A stretch of 64,000 nucleotides of DNA from Centrapalus pauciflorus. Lineage: Eukaryota; Streptophyta; Magnoliopsida; Asterales; Asteraceae. Location of the stretch: assembly GCA_020465985.1 (NCBI GenBank), contig JAANYP010006984.1, positions 29,066 to 93,065 on the forward strand. The letters are read 5' to 3'. The position numbers and the translations under genes are program-made. The notes below the pieces were generated by a model. The model was not told where the DNA came from. It searched no databases and saw only the letters and a list, made by a program, of their open reading frames with translations. This document shows, piece after piece, positions 24,807 to 34,670 of the stretch (the first letter of the stretch is position 1; each line of letters opens with the position of its first letter).

Positions 24807-27221
24807 TGTAACATCCGGCATTAAACCAGGTTAGCAACTATGATCTAATATGTATTTAATAGCCAATTATAACCTAATCAATGGTCATTAGCAATTAATC
24901 AAAGTGATTAACAATTTTCATTAGGAAATTCAACTCAATTAGAATCAAATTCATCGGTGCGATGAATCGGGAAATCAATTAATCTGATCGATTTACGAGA
25001 GGAAAGATTAATTCAACTAAGTACATAATTAAAATATGATTAGTGACACTAATCATACACTTATATAATTACTTCACATTAATTATGCAAGACTAAAACA
25101 ATTCATTAAAACAATGCATCCAAAAGTATTTTTGAATTTACAAGAAAGGGAAATACAAGAATACATTTCTAAATACTTTTATACAAAAAAAATAAAATAC
25201 ATGGAAATACCATGTACATGGCCGGCCCCTAGGTTGTACAACTTAGCGGTTGACTTTAAATATTTTATTACAAAAACCATTCTACTTTAAACACCATCAT
25301 TTTGTTTAAAAGTGCACACAACCTCCATCTTCCATGCCTTTCATAATTGCAAGACCTTTTCATTCTCTATAAATAGAGAGCTTGTTTCATTCATTTGATT
25401 CACACCAAAAATCCCTTTCTTCCTCTCTTCATATCCGGCCAAGCACACACACACACACCACACACAAAATTTTCTTTCAAGTGTTCTTCAATTCAAGTGC
25501 TTTTGGGTGCAAATCTTGCAAGAGTTTCAACTTCTTCTCAATTTCATACTCTAAATACATCAAAGCAAGTAAATACTAACTTATTTCATCTTATATTTAT
25601 GTTTATATAAGTGTTGCATAATATATATAGTCACCAACAACAACAAGTTACATAAAAACTCAAGTTTATAAGTTACTAGTTTTTGTTTTTAAGTTGTTTT
25701 CTTCAAATGTGTTTATAAATATATAAACACATCATGAAAGAGTAAATATTATGAAAAACAAGTGGTATATATATGTTTTATAATTTTTATACAAGTAGTC
25801 TTTGAATAAACAACAAGAATCACTAGTTATTTCAAGTTTATAAACTACGGATTTTCGGCAGAAAGTTTGCATCGACTTTGAAAAATCATAACTAATTCAT
25901 AACTTATCGAAATGAGTTGATTCTTGTTTCAAAGACTAGATCTATGTCGTAACTAAAAATCTGGAAGTTTTCATAATTTATTATGGAGTTTAAGACCCCC
26001 AGAAATTATTTGGGAAACTGAAAGTTAGACAGCTCAAAAATGGCCAACATAGGGTTTTTAACGAGCTTTTTCTCCAACCTAAACACCTCGAAAAATGGCC
26101 GTTATTGACTTTAGAAATTCTTTGTATCTAGTAGTTTAATGTCCAAGAAAACCAAAGCCTAAATCATTTTGGAGCTTGGTCAAAAACAGCCTCAAATTAG
26201 GCCGAAAAACCTTCGAAAAGCTGGAAACTTATATATAAACTTGACGTTTTAAGTGAATTTTATTTATGAACTTGTGATGTTGGGTGATTTAAGACATAAA
26301 AACCTATATATATACATATACACACACACACACACACATATTATCATATATGAGAGTTATTAAGTCCCTATTATCATTTAGGACTCGATTAAACACATCC
26401 GGTGCACCATCCATCAATCTACGCTAATTTGCATTTTACGCCAATATTTGCCATCACAAGCTCGGTGAGTCCTCATAGCCCCAATTTTCACACTGTTATC
26501 TTTTGGGGTTGAAATACATGCTACGTTTTCATTTGGACACGGAAACAACTTAATTTTTATTATGTATTACACATGTGGTTCCATGAGCCCTCAAATCATG
26601 AACCGTTAATTGCATCTATTTGTAAGCGTGAATATATTATGGATAGATCTATCGGGAGTCATGTCTCCCATTCAGGTTAGTTTTAATCGGCTAACGGCGG
26701 AATGCATATATATTTAACATTACGGTGTTACGTATGGGAATACTGCACAGAGCAAACTCATTTAATTAAGCTTCGGTTGCATGATGGTTAATATGTGATA
26801 CATAAGATGGAATTTATGATTTTATAAATTCAAACTCAACTATTGTTGTCCATACAAGTCAGATTTACGTGTAAACCTATGAGCTTACCAACATTTTTGT
26901 TGACGTATTTTAGCGTGTATTTTCAGCAAGGCAAGTGCACATCACAGGAAGTATTTTCAAGCTTTCGTACTTTTGGAGTCGCATGCATTTTCAAATCACC
27001 GGAGATTTAGTTGCATTATTTTGATTACTTTAATTATGTATTTAAATCTCTGTACCGTGCGAACTACTCTTTATCATATCAGGATATGTAAAACATTTCT
27101 ATATTTTACAGTTTTATCGATGTATTTTTGAAAACGTCCATATAGCGGTCGTTCGTTATGATTATGGTTATGCTTCCGCGACGTCACGTTTCGTTGCCAA
27201 CCGGGGTAACGGGGTGTGACA
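24807..27221 (+). repeat. RT-3 3' LTR
   Basis: 2415 bp, TGTAACATCC to GGTGTGACA, uninterrupted. It shows what the 5' LTR looked like before Solo-C. TATA box at 25368-25376. No gene. Confidence 0.92.
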
Positions 27222-27226
27222 GCTAA

Positions 27227-28658
27227 CTAGGCCAAACACTTAGGAACAGGTGGCCTTCACTTGGCAACACACTTGTATCCTAAAATGACCTATTTGACCA
27301 GCTTATGGCATGATGTGCTTAGGTGTGATGTGTTTCTGCCTTGCTTGCCTTGTGTTTGGCCTTGAAACAAGGCCATACCTAGGTAAAAACCTAGGAAACC
27401 ATAGGAATCTACTAGGAACTCAAGTCATACCTTGGTACTGACCTAAAGGAGTTCTTATGGACTTATTGGACAGATGATAAGGATAGGCTCACTCTGGGAC
27501 ATTGGGAATTACCACAGACTCGACAACAAAACATGATAACTAACCTAATTAATACAATTAGGATTATATAGATCATGTGTATGAAATTGTCATTGATATG
27601 CTAGAATTGGAAGAGAACTGCAGGAACTGACCAGACTGACAGAGTAATATGGATAACTTAACTTGTTTAAGCATTATATTGACTAATTGCATTGCGCAGG
27701 ACCACTGTGAGTGACAGATTGCATTACTTACTTGCATATGTTTTGATACTTATTGGTGATTGTTACCACCTTTTATGGAAACAACTGCTGTTGTTTGTTC
27801 ATTGATTACTTAGTTGTATGTTAGGAACGTATGTTAGACACTGCTGAAACTGAACAACTGCTGCCGCAAGTTCCTTGATCACTTAATTGTATGTTAAGAA
27901 CTTAGGTTAGACATTGCTGAAACCGGACAACTGATATGCCTTGAACCGCATGCTTACCTTTACATTCTATGTAATTACTTAGCAGGGTTGCTGCTTACTT
28001 GTTTATTGGTACATTTGCATCTGCATACTGCAGTAACTGCTCAACCCGAATACGAGATCTCCATTCACAGGAGGGAATTTTGCATATTCCTTTCCTATCT
28101 GCCCCGTTTCAATACACTTCCAGTAGGGCTTCAGCCTTACACATGGGAATACAGATTGGGCTGATCCCCCAAAACTTTTGCCGTCTCTGACGTGTTGCCT
28201 TGCCGACATGAGCTGATAGTATGTTATATATGTGTGGTAACTAATGGAACACTGTTAACTCACGAAGCAATGGTAGTTTACTCTGTCATGACAACTCTCT
28301 TTTCAGGAAAAGCTTATAAGGGCAAGAATAATGTAGGTAGTTCGTCCCAGACTAAGTGAACCTGGATCCTTGACGATAGCAGAGTTTTTGGACCTAGTTG
28401 TTGATGCCTATTTTTGACTAGGATATTTGTGGTCTTGGGTAGCTTGTTCAATCTTCCGCACTCTGATTGAAGACTCTAGAAGCTAGAATTGACCACCATT
28501 ATATCTTTACATATTTTGTACTTAAAGTATCGTAAAGTAACTTGAATCCGGCATTTGGACCTGTGGTATCAAACATTTGAAATATTTAATTATTACTTAA
28601 TGCATTGCCAACTTGTAACTTAATGACGTGTACTGTTTGTGGTAACTTGGGTGTTATA
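27227..28658 (+). repeat. RT-1 3' LTR, part 3 of 3
   Basis: Aligns with the last 1.2 kb of the RT-2 LTR, for example the TCTTCCGCACTCTGATTGAA block near 28454 and GACGTGTACTGTTTGTGGTA near 28625. It ends GGGTGTTATA. An acceptor-like CTCTTTTCAG/G ends at 28316. No gene. Confidence 0.85.
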
Positions 28659-28660
28659 GG

Positions 28661-28870
28661 ATGACAATAATTATTAAGAAATCGGATTGACGACTGGAAT
28701 CTTAGAATCTGATGGAGTTAATCTAAATCCAGAAGGGTTAATCAGATGACCACTGTAGAAGAGTTTTTAATTCTAAGAGGTGTGTAATATAACAAACTTG
28801 TATCATTAATGGTCATCGATGTACTTGGTAGGGCATCTGCATGGTGCCATGCATATGAATGGGAGTTAGA
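28661..28870 (+). repeat. First copy of a duplicated gag segment in CRM-A
   Basis: About 200 bases align, diverged, with 29010-29215: shared blocks around GGAGTTA.TCTAAATCC, GTAGAAG and GGTCATC...TAGGGCAT. Both copies resemble the N-terminal Gag core of Ty3/gypsy elements. This first copy has stops and no open frame. Confidence 0.65.
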
Positions 28871-28989
28871 GCCACAACTTACAACATGAAGTAAGGAACA
28901 AATAAAGCTAGTAGTGGTCGCTCAATTAACCACACAGAGGGTGGATTTTATTAATTGTGGACATCATGATTACTTTGAAAACTTGTTAA

Positions 28990-31503
28990 ATGGTGATAGT
29001 TTGTTTCCGAAGAGAATGGTTATTGAAAGGCCGGATTAACGATTCAAATCATAGAATTTATGGAGTTAGTCTAAATCCTGAATGGTTACTCAAATGGTTC
29101 GCTAGTGTAGAAGGGGTTCTTAAATTCAAAGAGGTGTGTGATAACGCAAATTTATCACTGATGGTCATCACTCTACATAGTAGGGCATTAACAAGGTGCC
29201 ATGCATGTGTGTTGAGTGTGCTTAGGAAGGAACAACTTTATGCGTACTGGAAGAAGTGCACTTTTTGTACCGACCACATTGTATTTCTTGGATATGTGGT
29301 TAGCTCTCATGGAATATCTGTTGATGAAGAAAAGGTAAAGGCTATTCAAGATTGGCCAAGTCCAAAGAGCGTAAGTGATGTGAGGAGTTTTCATGGTTTT
29401 GCAAGTTTTTATTGCCGATTTGCGAAAAACTTTAGCACCTTGGCATCACCACTCACCGAAGTGATTAAAAAGAATGTTGGTTTTATATGGGGCAAAGAGC
29501 AAGTGCAAGCTTTTGAAAAACTGAAGTTTCATTTAACTCATGCTTCTTTACTTTCTTTGCCAAATTTTGATAAAACTTTTGAGATTGAGTGTGATGCATT
29601 GGGTGTTGGAATTGGTGCGGTTTTAATGCAAGAAGGAAGACCATTGGCATATTTTAGTGAAAAGTTAAGTGGTGCAACTTTAAACTATCCCACATATGAC
29701 AAAGAGATGTATGCCTTGGTTCGAGCACTAAAAACTTGGCAACACTATTTGTGGACCAAGGAGTTTGTCATTCATTCTGTTCATGAGTCCTTGAAGTTTC
29801 TAAAAGGACAACAAAAGCTCGACAAGAGACATGCTAGGTGGATGGAGTTTCTTGAGACATTTCCATATGTCATCCGATTCAAGAAAGGTAAGGAAAATAT
29901 TGTGGTTGATGCACTTTCACGAAGGTACTCTTTACTCTCTTCTCTTGACTCTAAAATTCTGGGTTTTGAACAAATCAAAGAGTTGTATCGTGAAGATGTG
30001 GATTTTGGTATGATTTTTCAAAGTTGTGAAAAGGGCTCTTTTGAAAAGTTTTTCATACATGATGGGTTTTTGTTCAAAGAATCAAAGCTTTGCATTCCAA
30101 ACACTTCTTTACGTGAACTTTTGGTTTGGGAGGCACATAGTGGAGGCCTTATGGGTCATTTTGGTGTGGCAAAAACATTGAATATTTTGCAGGAACATTT
30201 CTTTTGGCCAAAAATGAAAGTTTATGTTGGAAAAGTTTGTGAAAAGTGCATTGTTTGTAAACAAGCCAAATCAAAGGTTCAACCTCATGGTTTATACACT
30301 CCTCTGCCTATACCAAGTGAACCATGGGTTGATCTTTCTATGGATTTTGTGTTGGGATTGCCAAGAACTAAAAATGGCAAAGATTCGATATTTGTGGTTG
30401 TTGATCGGTTTTCGAAAATGGCGCATTTCATTCCATGCAATCGAACCAATGATGCCTCACATATTTCAGATTTGTTTTTCAAAGAAGTGGTTAGATTGCA
30501 TGGCATCCCAAGAACTATCGTCTCGGATCGGGACACAAAGTTTTTAAGTTACTTTTGGAAAACGTTGTGGGGAAAATTGGGAACAAAGCTTTTGTTTTCT
30601 ACAACTTGTCATCCCCAAACGGATGGACAAACTGAAGTTCTGAATCGTACACTTGGTACTTTGTTGAGATCAATAGTGGGGAGAAATGTGAAAACTTGGG
30701 AGCAATGCTTACCCCATGTTGAGTTTGCATATAATCGAAATGTGCATTCTGCTACTAAGATTTCACCTTTCGAGATTGTGTATGGATTTAAGCCATTAAC
30801 TCCTATGGATTTAACTCCTTTGCCTGTGAATGGACATTTTAATTTAGATGGCAAGAAGGAGGAAATTGTCAAGCAAATCCATGAGCAGGCAAAACACAAC
30901 ATTGAAGAGCGCACCAAGAAGTATGAACAACAAGCAAACAAGGGAAAAAGAAAGATTATTTTTGAACCAGGAGATTGGGTGTGGATTCATTTGCGGAAGG
31001 AACGGTTTCCAACAAAACAGAAGTGTAAGTTAATGCCAAGAGGAGATGGACCATTTCAAGTGTTGCAGAAAATCAATGACAATGCTTACAAACTTGATCT
31101 TCCAAATGAGTATACTGTTCATGATGTTTTTAATGTAACTGACTTGACTCTGTTTGATGCAGGTGAAGATTTGAGGACAAATCACTTTCAAGAGGAGGGG
31201 AATGATGAGAACCTGTCCAAGGACCGAGATGACGAAGATCCGTTAAGGTGGAAGATCGGACCTATCACAAGATCAAAATCCAAGATGTTCCAGGATGCTC
31301 TCAATGGAATGATTAAATATTGTCGGAATCAAGCTCCCGTTTGTTCACAAAACAACCAAGCACGCTTCCACAAGTTGAACACTAATATTAGTCCAAGTTT
31401 TGGAGCCCAAGTTCTCACTTTAATCCACAAAAGCCCAAAAATAAATAAAATTCGGCCAAGCCCACCCATGTGCATTGTTTTGACCATAACTTCCTCAATT
31501 TAA
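28990..31503 (+). CDS. pol: CRM-A gag/RT-end/RNase H/integrase fusion frame, 837 codons
   Basis: Starts at ATG 28990 and runs without a stop to 31501-31503. The first 70 residues resemble part of Gag (WLLKWFASVEGVLKF). The frame then jumps at about 29213 to the end of RT (LRKEQLYAYWKKC, FLGYVVSSHGIS), so the RT catalytic YxDD part is gone. RNase H follows (IECDALGVGIGAVLMQ), with Val where the TDHESL-type motif has Asp. Integrase has its HHCC domain (GLMGHFGVAK, CEKCIVCKQ), Asp in MDFVLGLP and SDRDTKF, and HPQTDGQTEVLNR. The C-terminus (GPITRSKSKMFQDAL) is encoded inside the LTR. It could still make a protein with intact integrase motifs but no RT activity. Expression unknown. Confidence 0.7.
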   Translation: MVIVCFRREWLLKGRINDSNHRIYGVSLNPEWLLKWFASVEGVLKFKEVCDNANLSLMVITLHSRALTRCHACVLSVLRKEQLYAYWKKCTFCTDHIVFLGYVVSSHGISVDEEKVKAIQDWPSPKSVSDVRSFHGFASFYCRFAKNFSTLASPLTEVIKKNVGFIWGKEQVQAFEKLKFHLTHASLLSLPNFDKTFEIECDALGVGIGAVLMQEGRPLAYFSEKLSGATLNYPTYDKEMYALVRALKTWQHYLWTKEFVIHSVHESLKFLKGQQKLDKRHARWMEFLETFPYVIRFKKGKENIVVDALSRRYSLLSSLDSKILGFEQIKELYREDVDFGMIFQSCEKGSFEKFFIHDGFLFKESKLCIPNTSLRELLVWEAHSGGLMGHFGVAKTLNILQEHFFWPKMKVYVGKVCEKCIVCKQAKSKVQPHGLYTPLPIPSEPWVDLSMDFVLGLPRTKNGKDSIFVVVDRFSKMAHFIPCNRTNDASHISDLFFKEVVRLHGIPRTIVSDRDTKFLSYFWKTLWGKLGTKLLFSTTCHPQTDGQTEVLNRTLGTLLRSIVGRNVKTWEQCLPHVEFAYNRNVHSATKISPFEIVYGFKPLTPMDLTPLPVNGHFNLDGKKEEIVKQIHEQAKHNIEERTKKYEQQANKGKRKIIFEPGDWVWIHLRKERFPTKQKCKLMPRGDGPFQVLQKINDNAYKLDLPNEYTVHDVFNVTDLTLFDAGEDLRTNHFQEEGNDENLSKDRDDEDPLRWKIGPITRSKSKMFQDALNGMIKYCRNQAPVCSQNNQARFHKLNTNISPSFGAQVLTLIHKSPKINKIRPSPPMCIVLTITSSI

Positions 31504-31775
31504 GCCCAATTTGAGTAAAATAAAAGCTCACTTCAACCTTAGCCTTTTTCCTATATTTTCAAGAATAAAAAAGGCCCAAAATATATCCTTAGCCACGTCT
31601 ATGAATCTGCCCCAAAAGGTGTCCATGTTAATTAACTTGTCAAAGATTAAATTCAAGGCATTTTGAAGGTTTTCTCAACATTATGGCCATTTACTTGGAG
31701 GAGATATAGGGATAGAAGTTACTTGCATGATTAATACCTTCCAGAAGCTTCAAGTGGTGAAATGTCAATCATGCC
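31203..31775 (+). repeat. CRM-A 3' LTR, truncated
   Basis: Begins TGATGAGAACC and overlaps the last 300 bases of the pol frame. It aligns with the LTRs at 59318-61388 and, on the minus strand, with 63730-64000. It breaks off near 31775, where viral sequence begins. The exact junction is blurred by a short shared CCCTTTTG. Confidence 0.7.
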
Positions 31776-32070
31776 CTTTTGTGTATGACGGTGGTAAGAA
31801 GGAAAGGGGTCGTTTGAAAATGATTGTTACATAAGTCTTTTTGCACGCTGACAGCTTTTTTGCCCATTCATGTGGAGGAAGAAACCACAATAACATAAAG
31901 AACAAGTTTTTAGCCCGTGGTGGCATATTGTCAAACTGACATTGCAGGATGTAGGACAATATCCTGTTGGCGTTGAACGAGATTCCGATTGTGTGAGCTT
32001 CGAAGAGGTACCAGAAGAAGCATAGAAAATAGTAGTCACAGAGCATATCAACCTGAACATTAGTAAGAAC
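31776..32070 (-). pseudogene. EPRV: diverged C-terminal tail fragment joined to a leader
   Basis: On the minus strand, about 50 bases past the tRNA-Met site the sequence stops matching the plus-copy leader. Instead it encodes a piece (CFFWYLFEAHTIGISF ... FKRP) homologous to the polyprotein tail at 58290-58520, but clearly diverged from both tails in this window. The frame reads from about 32046 to 31765. This is a leader-to-tail junction, either a deletion within a tandem copy or recombination between related viruses. Domain function unknown. Confidence 0.65.
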
Positions 32071-32106
32071 AAGAACACGAGTTTGGGTAAGGAACGAAGG
32101 GTAATG

Positions 32107-32118
32107 GCTCTGATACCA
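32107..32118 (-). promoter_or_regulatory. EPRV minus copy tRNA-Met(i) primer site
   Basis: TGGTATCAGAGC on the minus strand, identical to the plus-copy site at 49141-49152 with the same CATTACCC downstream. It marks the conventional start of a caulimovirid genome. Confidence 0.85.
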
Positions 32119-32377
32119 TAAAGGGGGGGGGGGTGTATGGTTGATCTATACAAGACTAGTAAGAGGTTACAGTTACAAAAGAAGGTGTCAGGTAGTCGGT
32201 GATACATGGTTGATCGGAAAGACTAATGGAAAAGGAGAGACAATAGAAGAGGAATTCAGCAAACAACACACTTAATTATTATCTTAAAGTGGTGAGCAGA
32301 TTGATCTCCTCACAAGATACATAAGATAACTTAGCTCACTCAAAAAGGTACGATTACAAATGAAAGACTCAACTCCC
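32119..32377 (-). other. EPRV minus copy leader region
   Basis: Untranslated sequence between TATA box and primer site. It aligns with 59102-59317 and 49020-49140. A G-run at 32126-32135 reads as Cs on the viral strand. No frame of note. Confidence 0.7.
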
Positions 32378-32384
32378 TTTTATA
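32378..32384 (-). promoter_or_regulatory. EPRV minus copy TATA box
   Basis: TATAAAA followed by GGGAG on the minus strand, about 160 bases past the as-1-like element. It aligns with 59095-59101. Confidence 0.75.
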
Positions 32385-32540
32385 GACCAATAAAGCTTAT
32401 CTAGTAAGATTACATTGGATAAAGGAAATCTAAAACAACCAATCAAAACCATACAACTCACAAGGATAAGATAAGAGGTAACCTTATCTTTTACAATAAA
32501 GACTAATCTGCCACGTAGGCAGACTAATTATTCATCTTTG

Positions 32541-32560
32541 TGACGTAAGTGCTTACGTCA
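32541..32560 (-). promoter_or_regulatory. as-1-like TGACG pair in EPRV promoter
   Basis: A 20-base near-perfect palindrome carrying TGACGTAA and TTACGTCA, the paired TGACG arrangement that TGA-type bZIP factors bind in the CaMV 35S promoter. On the viral strand its first three bases are the stop codon of the second frame. The hAT element duplicated GTCATTTC, overlapping its end. Confidence 0.75.
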
Positions 32561-32564
32561 TTTC

Positions 32565-33544
32565 TAGGGGTGAGCATGGGGCGGTTCGGTTCGGTTTCTA
32601 CCACAATCCGAACCCAAACTGAAAATTTCGGTTTCTGAATTTGAGAAATCGTTCGGTGTTCGGTTTTTCCGGGTTCGGTTTTTCAGTTTGGGTTCCGGAT
32701 TTTCCGTTTGGACCCACGGTTTTTGGGTATTCGGTTTTTTAAAACAGTTTGGGTTTTGGGTGTAAAACCGGATTTGGTTTTGGGTTTAATTTTAAATCAG
32801 GCAACAATTAATCAAAACTGAAATCACAGTATCACAAAACCTGATAACCTAAATCTAAAATAGACATTCAAAACCTATATCTCTAAAACCTAAATCACAA
32901 ATTAGTAGCTATTAACATCAAATCAAACTCACAAAAATTTGTAAACCACAAACCTTTTGGGTGGTTGGAGAGATGGGATTCGCCAAAGAGAAGGGGAGTC
33001 GAACGGAAGGGGGTGGAAGCAGCGAGTGGTCGACGGTGGTGGGGTTGGGGCGACGGTGGTGGAGCCAGCGTGGAGTCGTACGAAGGTGGAGGCAGCGAGT
33101 GGCCGAGTGTGAAGCTTGGAGCTGTGGAGTGATGGATTTGAAGGGTCGAACGTAGCATAAGTGAAGAAAAGCTCAGATGGAGGAGTAAAAGTGAAGAAGA
33201 GGGGCAGATAAAGTAAAAGTGAAGAAGAGGTAAAAAGTGAAGAAGTAGGGAAGATGGAGTAAAAGTGAAGAAGGGGGCAGATGGTGTAAAGGAATAAACA
33301 GAGTAAAACTAGATATATTTTTATTCTTTTAGAATAATATATTTAAAAAATTAAAAAATTAAATCATTTGTTAATCCAGTTCGGGTTTCGGATTTTTCGG
33401 TTCTGTTTTTAGGTACAATCTGAAACTAAACCGTTTGGAACGGTTTTTTCGGTTTCGATTTTTCCGGGTTATCGGTTTTCCAGTTTTTTTGGTTTCGTTT
33501 TTCCAGATTTTTCGGTTTTCCGGTTTGGTTTCTGCTCACCCCTA
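32565..33544 (+). mobile_element. Non-autonomous hAT element, 980 bp, TSD GTCATTTC
   Basis: Terminal inverted repeats TAGGGGTGAGCA ... TGCTCACCCCTA with a perfect 8-bp duplication GTCATTTC (32557-32564, 33545-33552), diagnostic of hAT insertion. The ends are rich in GGTTCGGTTT motifs. The centre has GTAAAAGTGAAGAAG-type tandem repeats (33170-33290). A proline-rich minus frame at 32895-33158 is low complexity, not transposase. It separates the second viral frame from its promoter. Confidence 0.92.
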
Positions 33545-33545
33545 G

Positions 33546-34000
33546 TCATTTCCACCGAGAATCCGGATGTGATGGATCATCTTCAAATGGATCGTGTAGG
33601 GTCCATCTGAATAATCTTCGTCTTGAAGATTCCATGGAGCGTAATGTATAGTGAAATTTAGCTCTCCATAGTCTGAACCTGAATCTGTTATTTGCTCATC
33701 ATTTTTGTCTATCCAATGCTCAAATGCTTCAATCCATTTTGACGATACAAGATGATCTAAAGACAAACTGTTTCCTACAACCATTATGTCCAACAGTATA
33801 GATCTTGGGCATACTCCATTTATTTGCGCCATATATTCTCTCATGAATATGTAAACATGGCTTTCGGCGTAGACATAATTTATATCATGACCGTCATGGA
33901 TGACAGACAACCTTTGGTGAATGCGATACCATCGCTTGATCCTGCTGTGCTGCTGTTGGTGATGAAAATTTATCAGGTCTTTTGAAGACAATGGTAGCAT
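33546..34000 (-). pseudogene. EPRV minus copy ORF2, overlapping the polyprotein tail
   Basis: ATG at 34000 reading down, one base out of frame with the polyprotein tail and overlapping it by 107 nt, exactly as in the plus copy (58492-58947). The predicted product is about 150 residues: a basic start (IRIKRWYRIH), a hydrophobic middle (YIFMREYMAQINGV, SILLDIMVV) and an acidic end (NLQDEDYSDGP). A 1-nt loss near the end shifts the last residues. The original stop TGA lies in the right copy of the hAT duplication. I do not recognise a family. Florendoviruses are known to have a second frame of unknown function at this place. Confidence 0.65.
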
Positions 34001-34670
34001 ATGTTCTTGAGCATTCAGACAGTAATTCTACCCTCTTTCGGTGTTTGAAACCATAGTAACATAGAGAATAAATGCTTTGCACTATCAGGAGCCTGTCCTT
34101 TCTGGAAGTAAAAGATTTAGGCCATCAGTTTGAGCATGTGAAAGGATATTCATATGACATATGTTTCAAAGAGGTACCAAAAGAAACAAAGGGCTTCTTT
34201 GGGTAGGCTGTATATTGAGGAATGGGTAGTCCGGATGAAACATCAATCCTTTTATAACTACTCCATGGTTTCTTAGTAAAACAGTTAGAAATGTTTCGTA
34301 ATTCAGAGGAGCCCTTTCCTCAGTGTGAGCTCAGCAATGATCTCGACAATCAGCTTTGGGAGATCAGATATTTGAAGATGATTTAGTTGTGCGGTGATGG
34401 ACAATGAAGCTTCTTCTTGTGGCATATCGCATGGTTGTTTTTTTAGTTTCGCCATTGGCAGGATACTGAATACTGGTATGATACTTTGGGATATCTTGCC
34501 AATTTCGTTTAGTCCAGTGTTGTATTTATACTCCTTTGGGGGTCTGGATAGGAAGCCTGCAAGAACGTTGTCTTTTCCTTTGATGTGCTTAGCAGTAAAC
34601 TTCCACTGTGAGAACCAATTAGACCACCTCAAAAGTTGTGCCTCAGGAAGCATCTTTCTTTTGAACTAGA
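33894..34670 (-). pseudogene. EPRV minus copy: RNase H end and C-terminal tail of ORF1
   Basis: Begins with RNase H-end motifs (RWSNWFSQWKFTAKHIKGKDN), then a tail of about 200 residues of unknown role (LNEIGKISQSIIPVF, ELLSECSRTYATIVFKRP). It ends at TGA 33894-33896, the same codon as in the plus copy. Stops and shifts occur near 34302 and 34190. Confidence 0.7.

Larger units (their letters stand above)
22502..24824 (+). pseudogene. pol: RT-3 integrase and chromodomain, interrupted by a hAT element
   Basis: The HHCC zinc domain (HKTRYAIHPGSDKMY, CLTCLKVK, about 22850-22985) is followed by TAA at 23024-23026 and a 1-nt loss near 23030. The core has MDFITKLP near 23056 and SDRDSRF near 23244, then stops at a 642-bp hAT element inserted after the EALG residues. 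It resumes at about 23950 with LDMSTAYYPQTDGQSER, then the GPFKI module and a chromodomain-like end (KIRWNSKQ, FTWEWEDQFREK). The frame reads through the polypurine tract to TAA 24822-24824 inside the LTR. It cannot make integrase. Confidence 0.88.
28659..31775 (+). mobile_element. CRM-A: internally deleted Ty3/gypsy element, centromeric-retrotransposon-like
   Basis: The left end is cut by RT-1 and the right end by the pararetrovirus region. It holds duplicated gag fragments, an RT-RNase H-integrase frame and the start of a 3' LTR (TGATGAGAACC at 31203 after a purine-rich AGAGGAGGGGAA). The pol style (MDFVLGLPRTKNGKDS, GPITRSKSK tail) differs from RT-1 to RT-4 and resembles CRM-type chromoviruses. 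That lineage call is from family knowledge, not a search. Related LTR sequence fills 59318-64000. Confidence 0.75.

Noticed and set aside
32895..33158. Proline-rich minus-strand frame inside the 980-bp hAT element as a transposase or captured gene
   Set aside because: Low-complexity composition, no RNase-H-like or BED-finger motif, no second copy to support coding.
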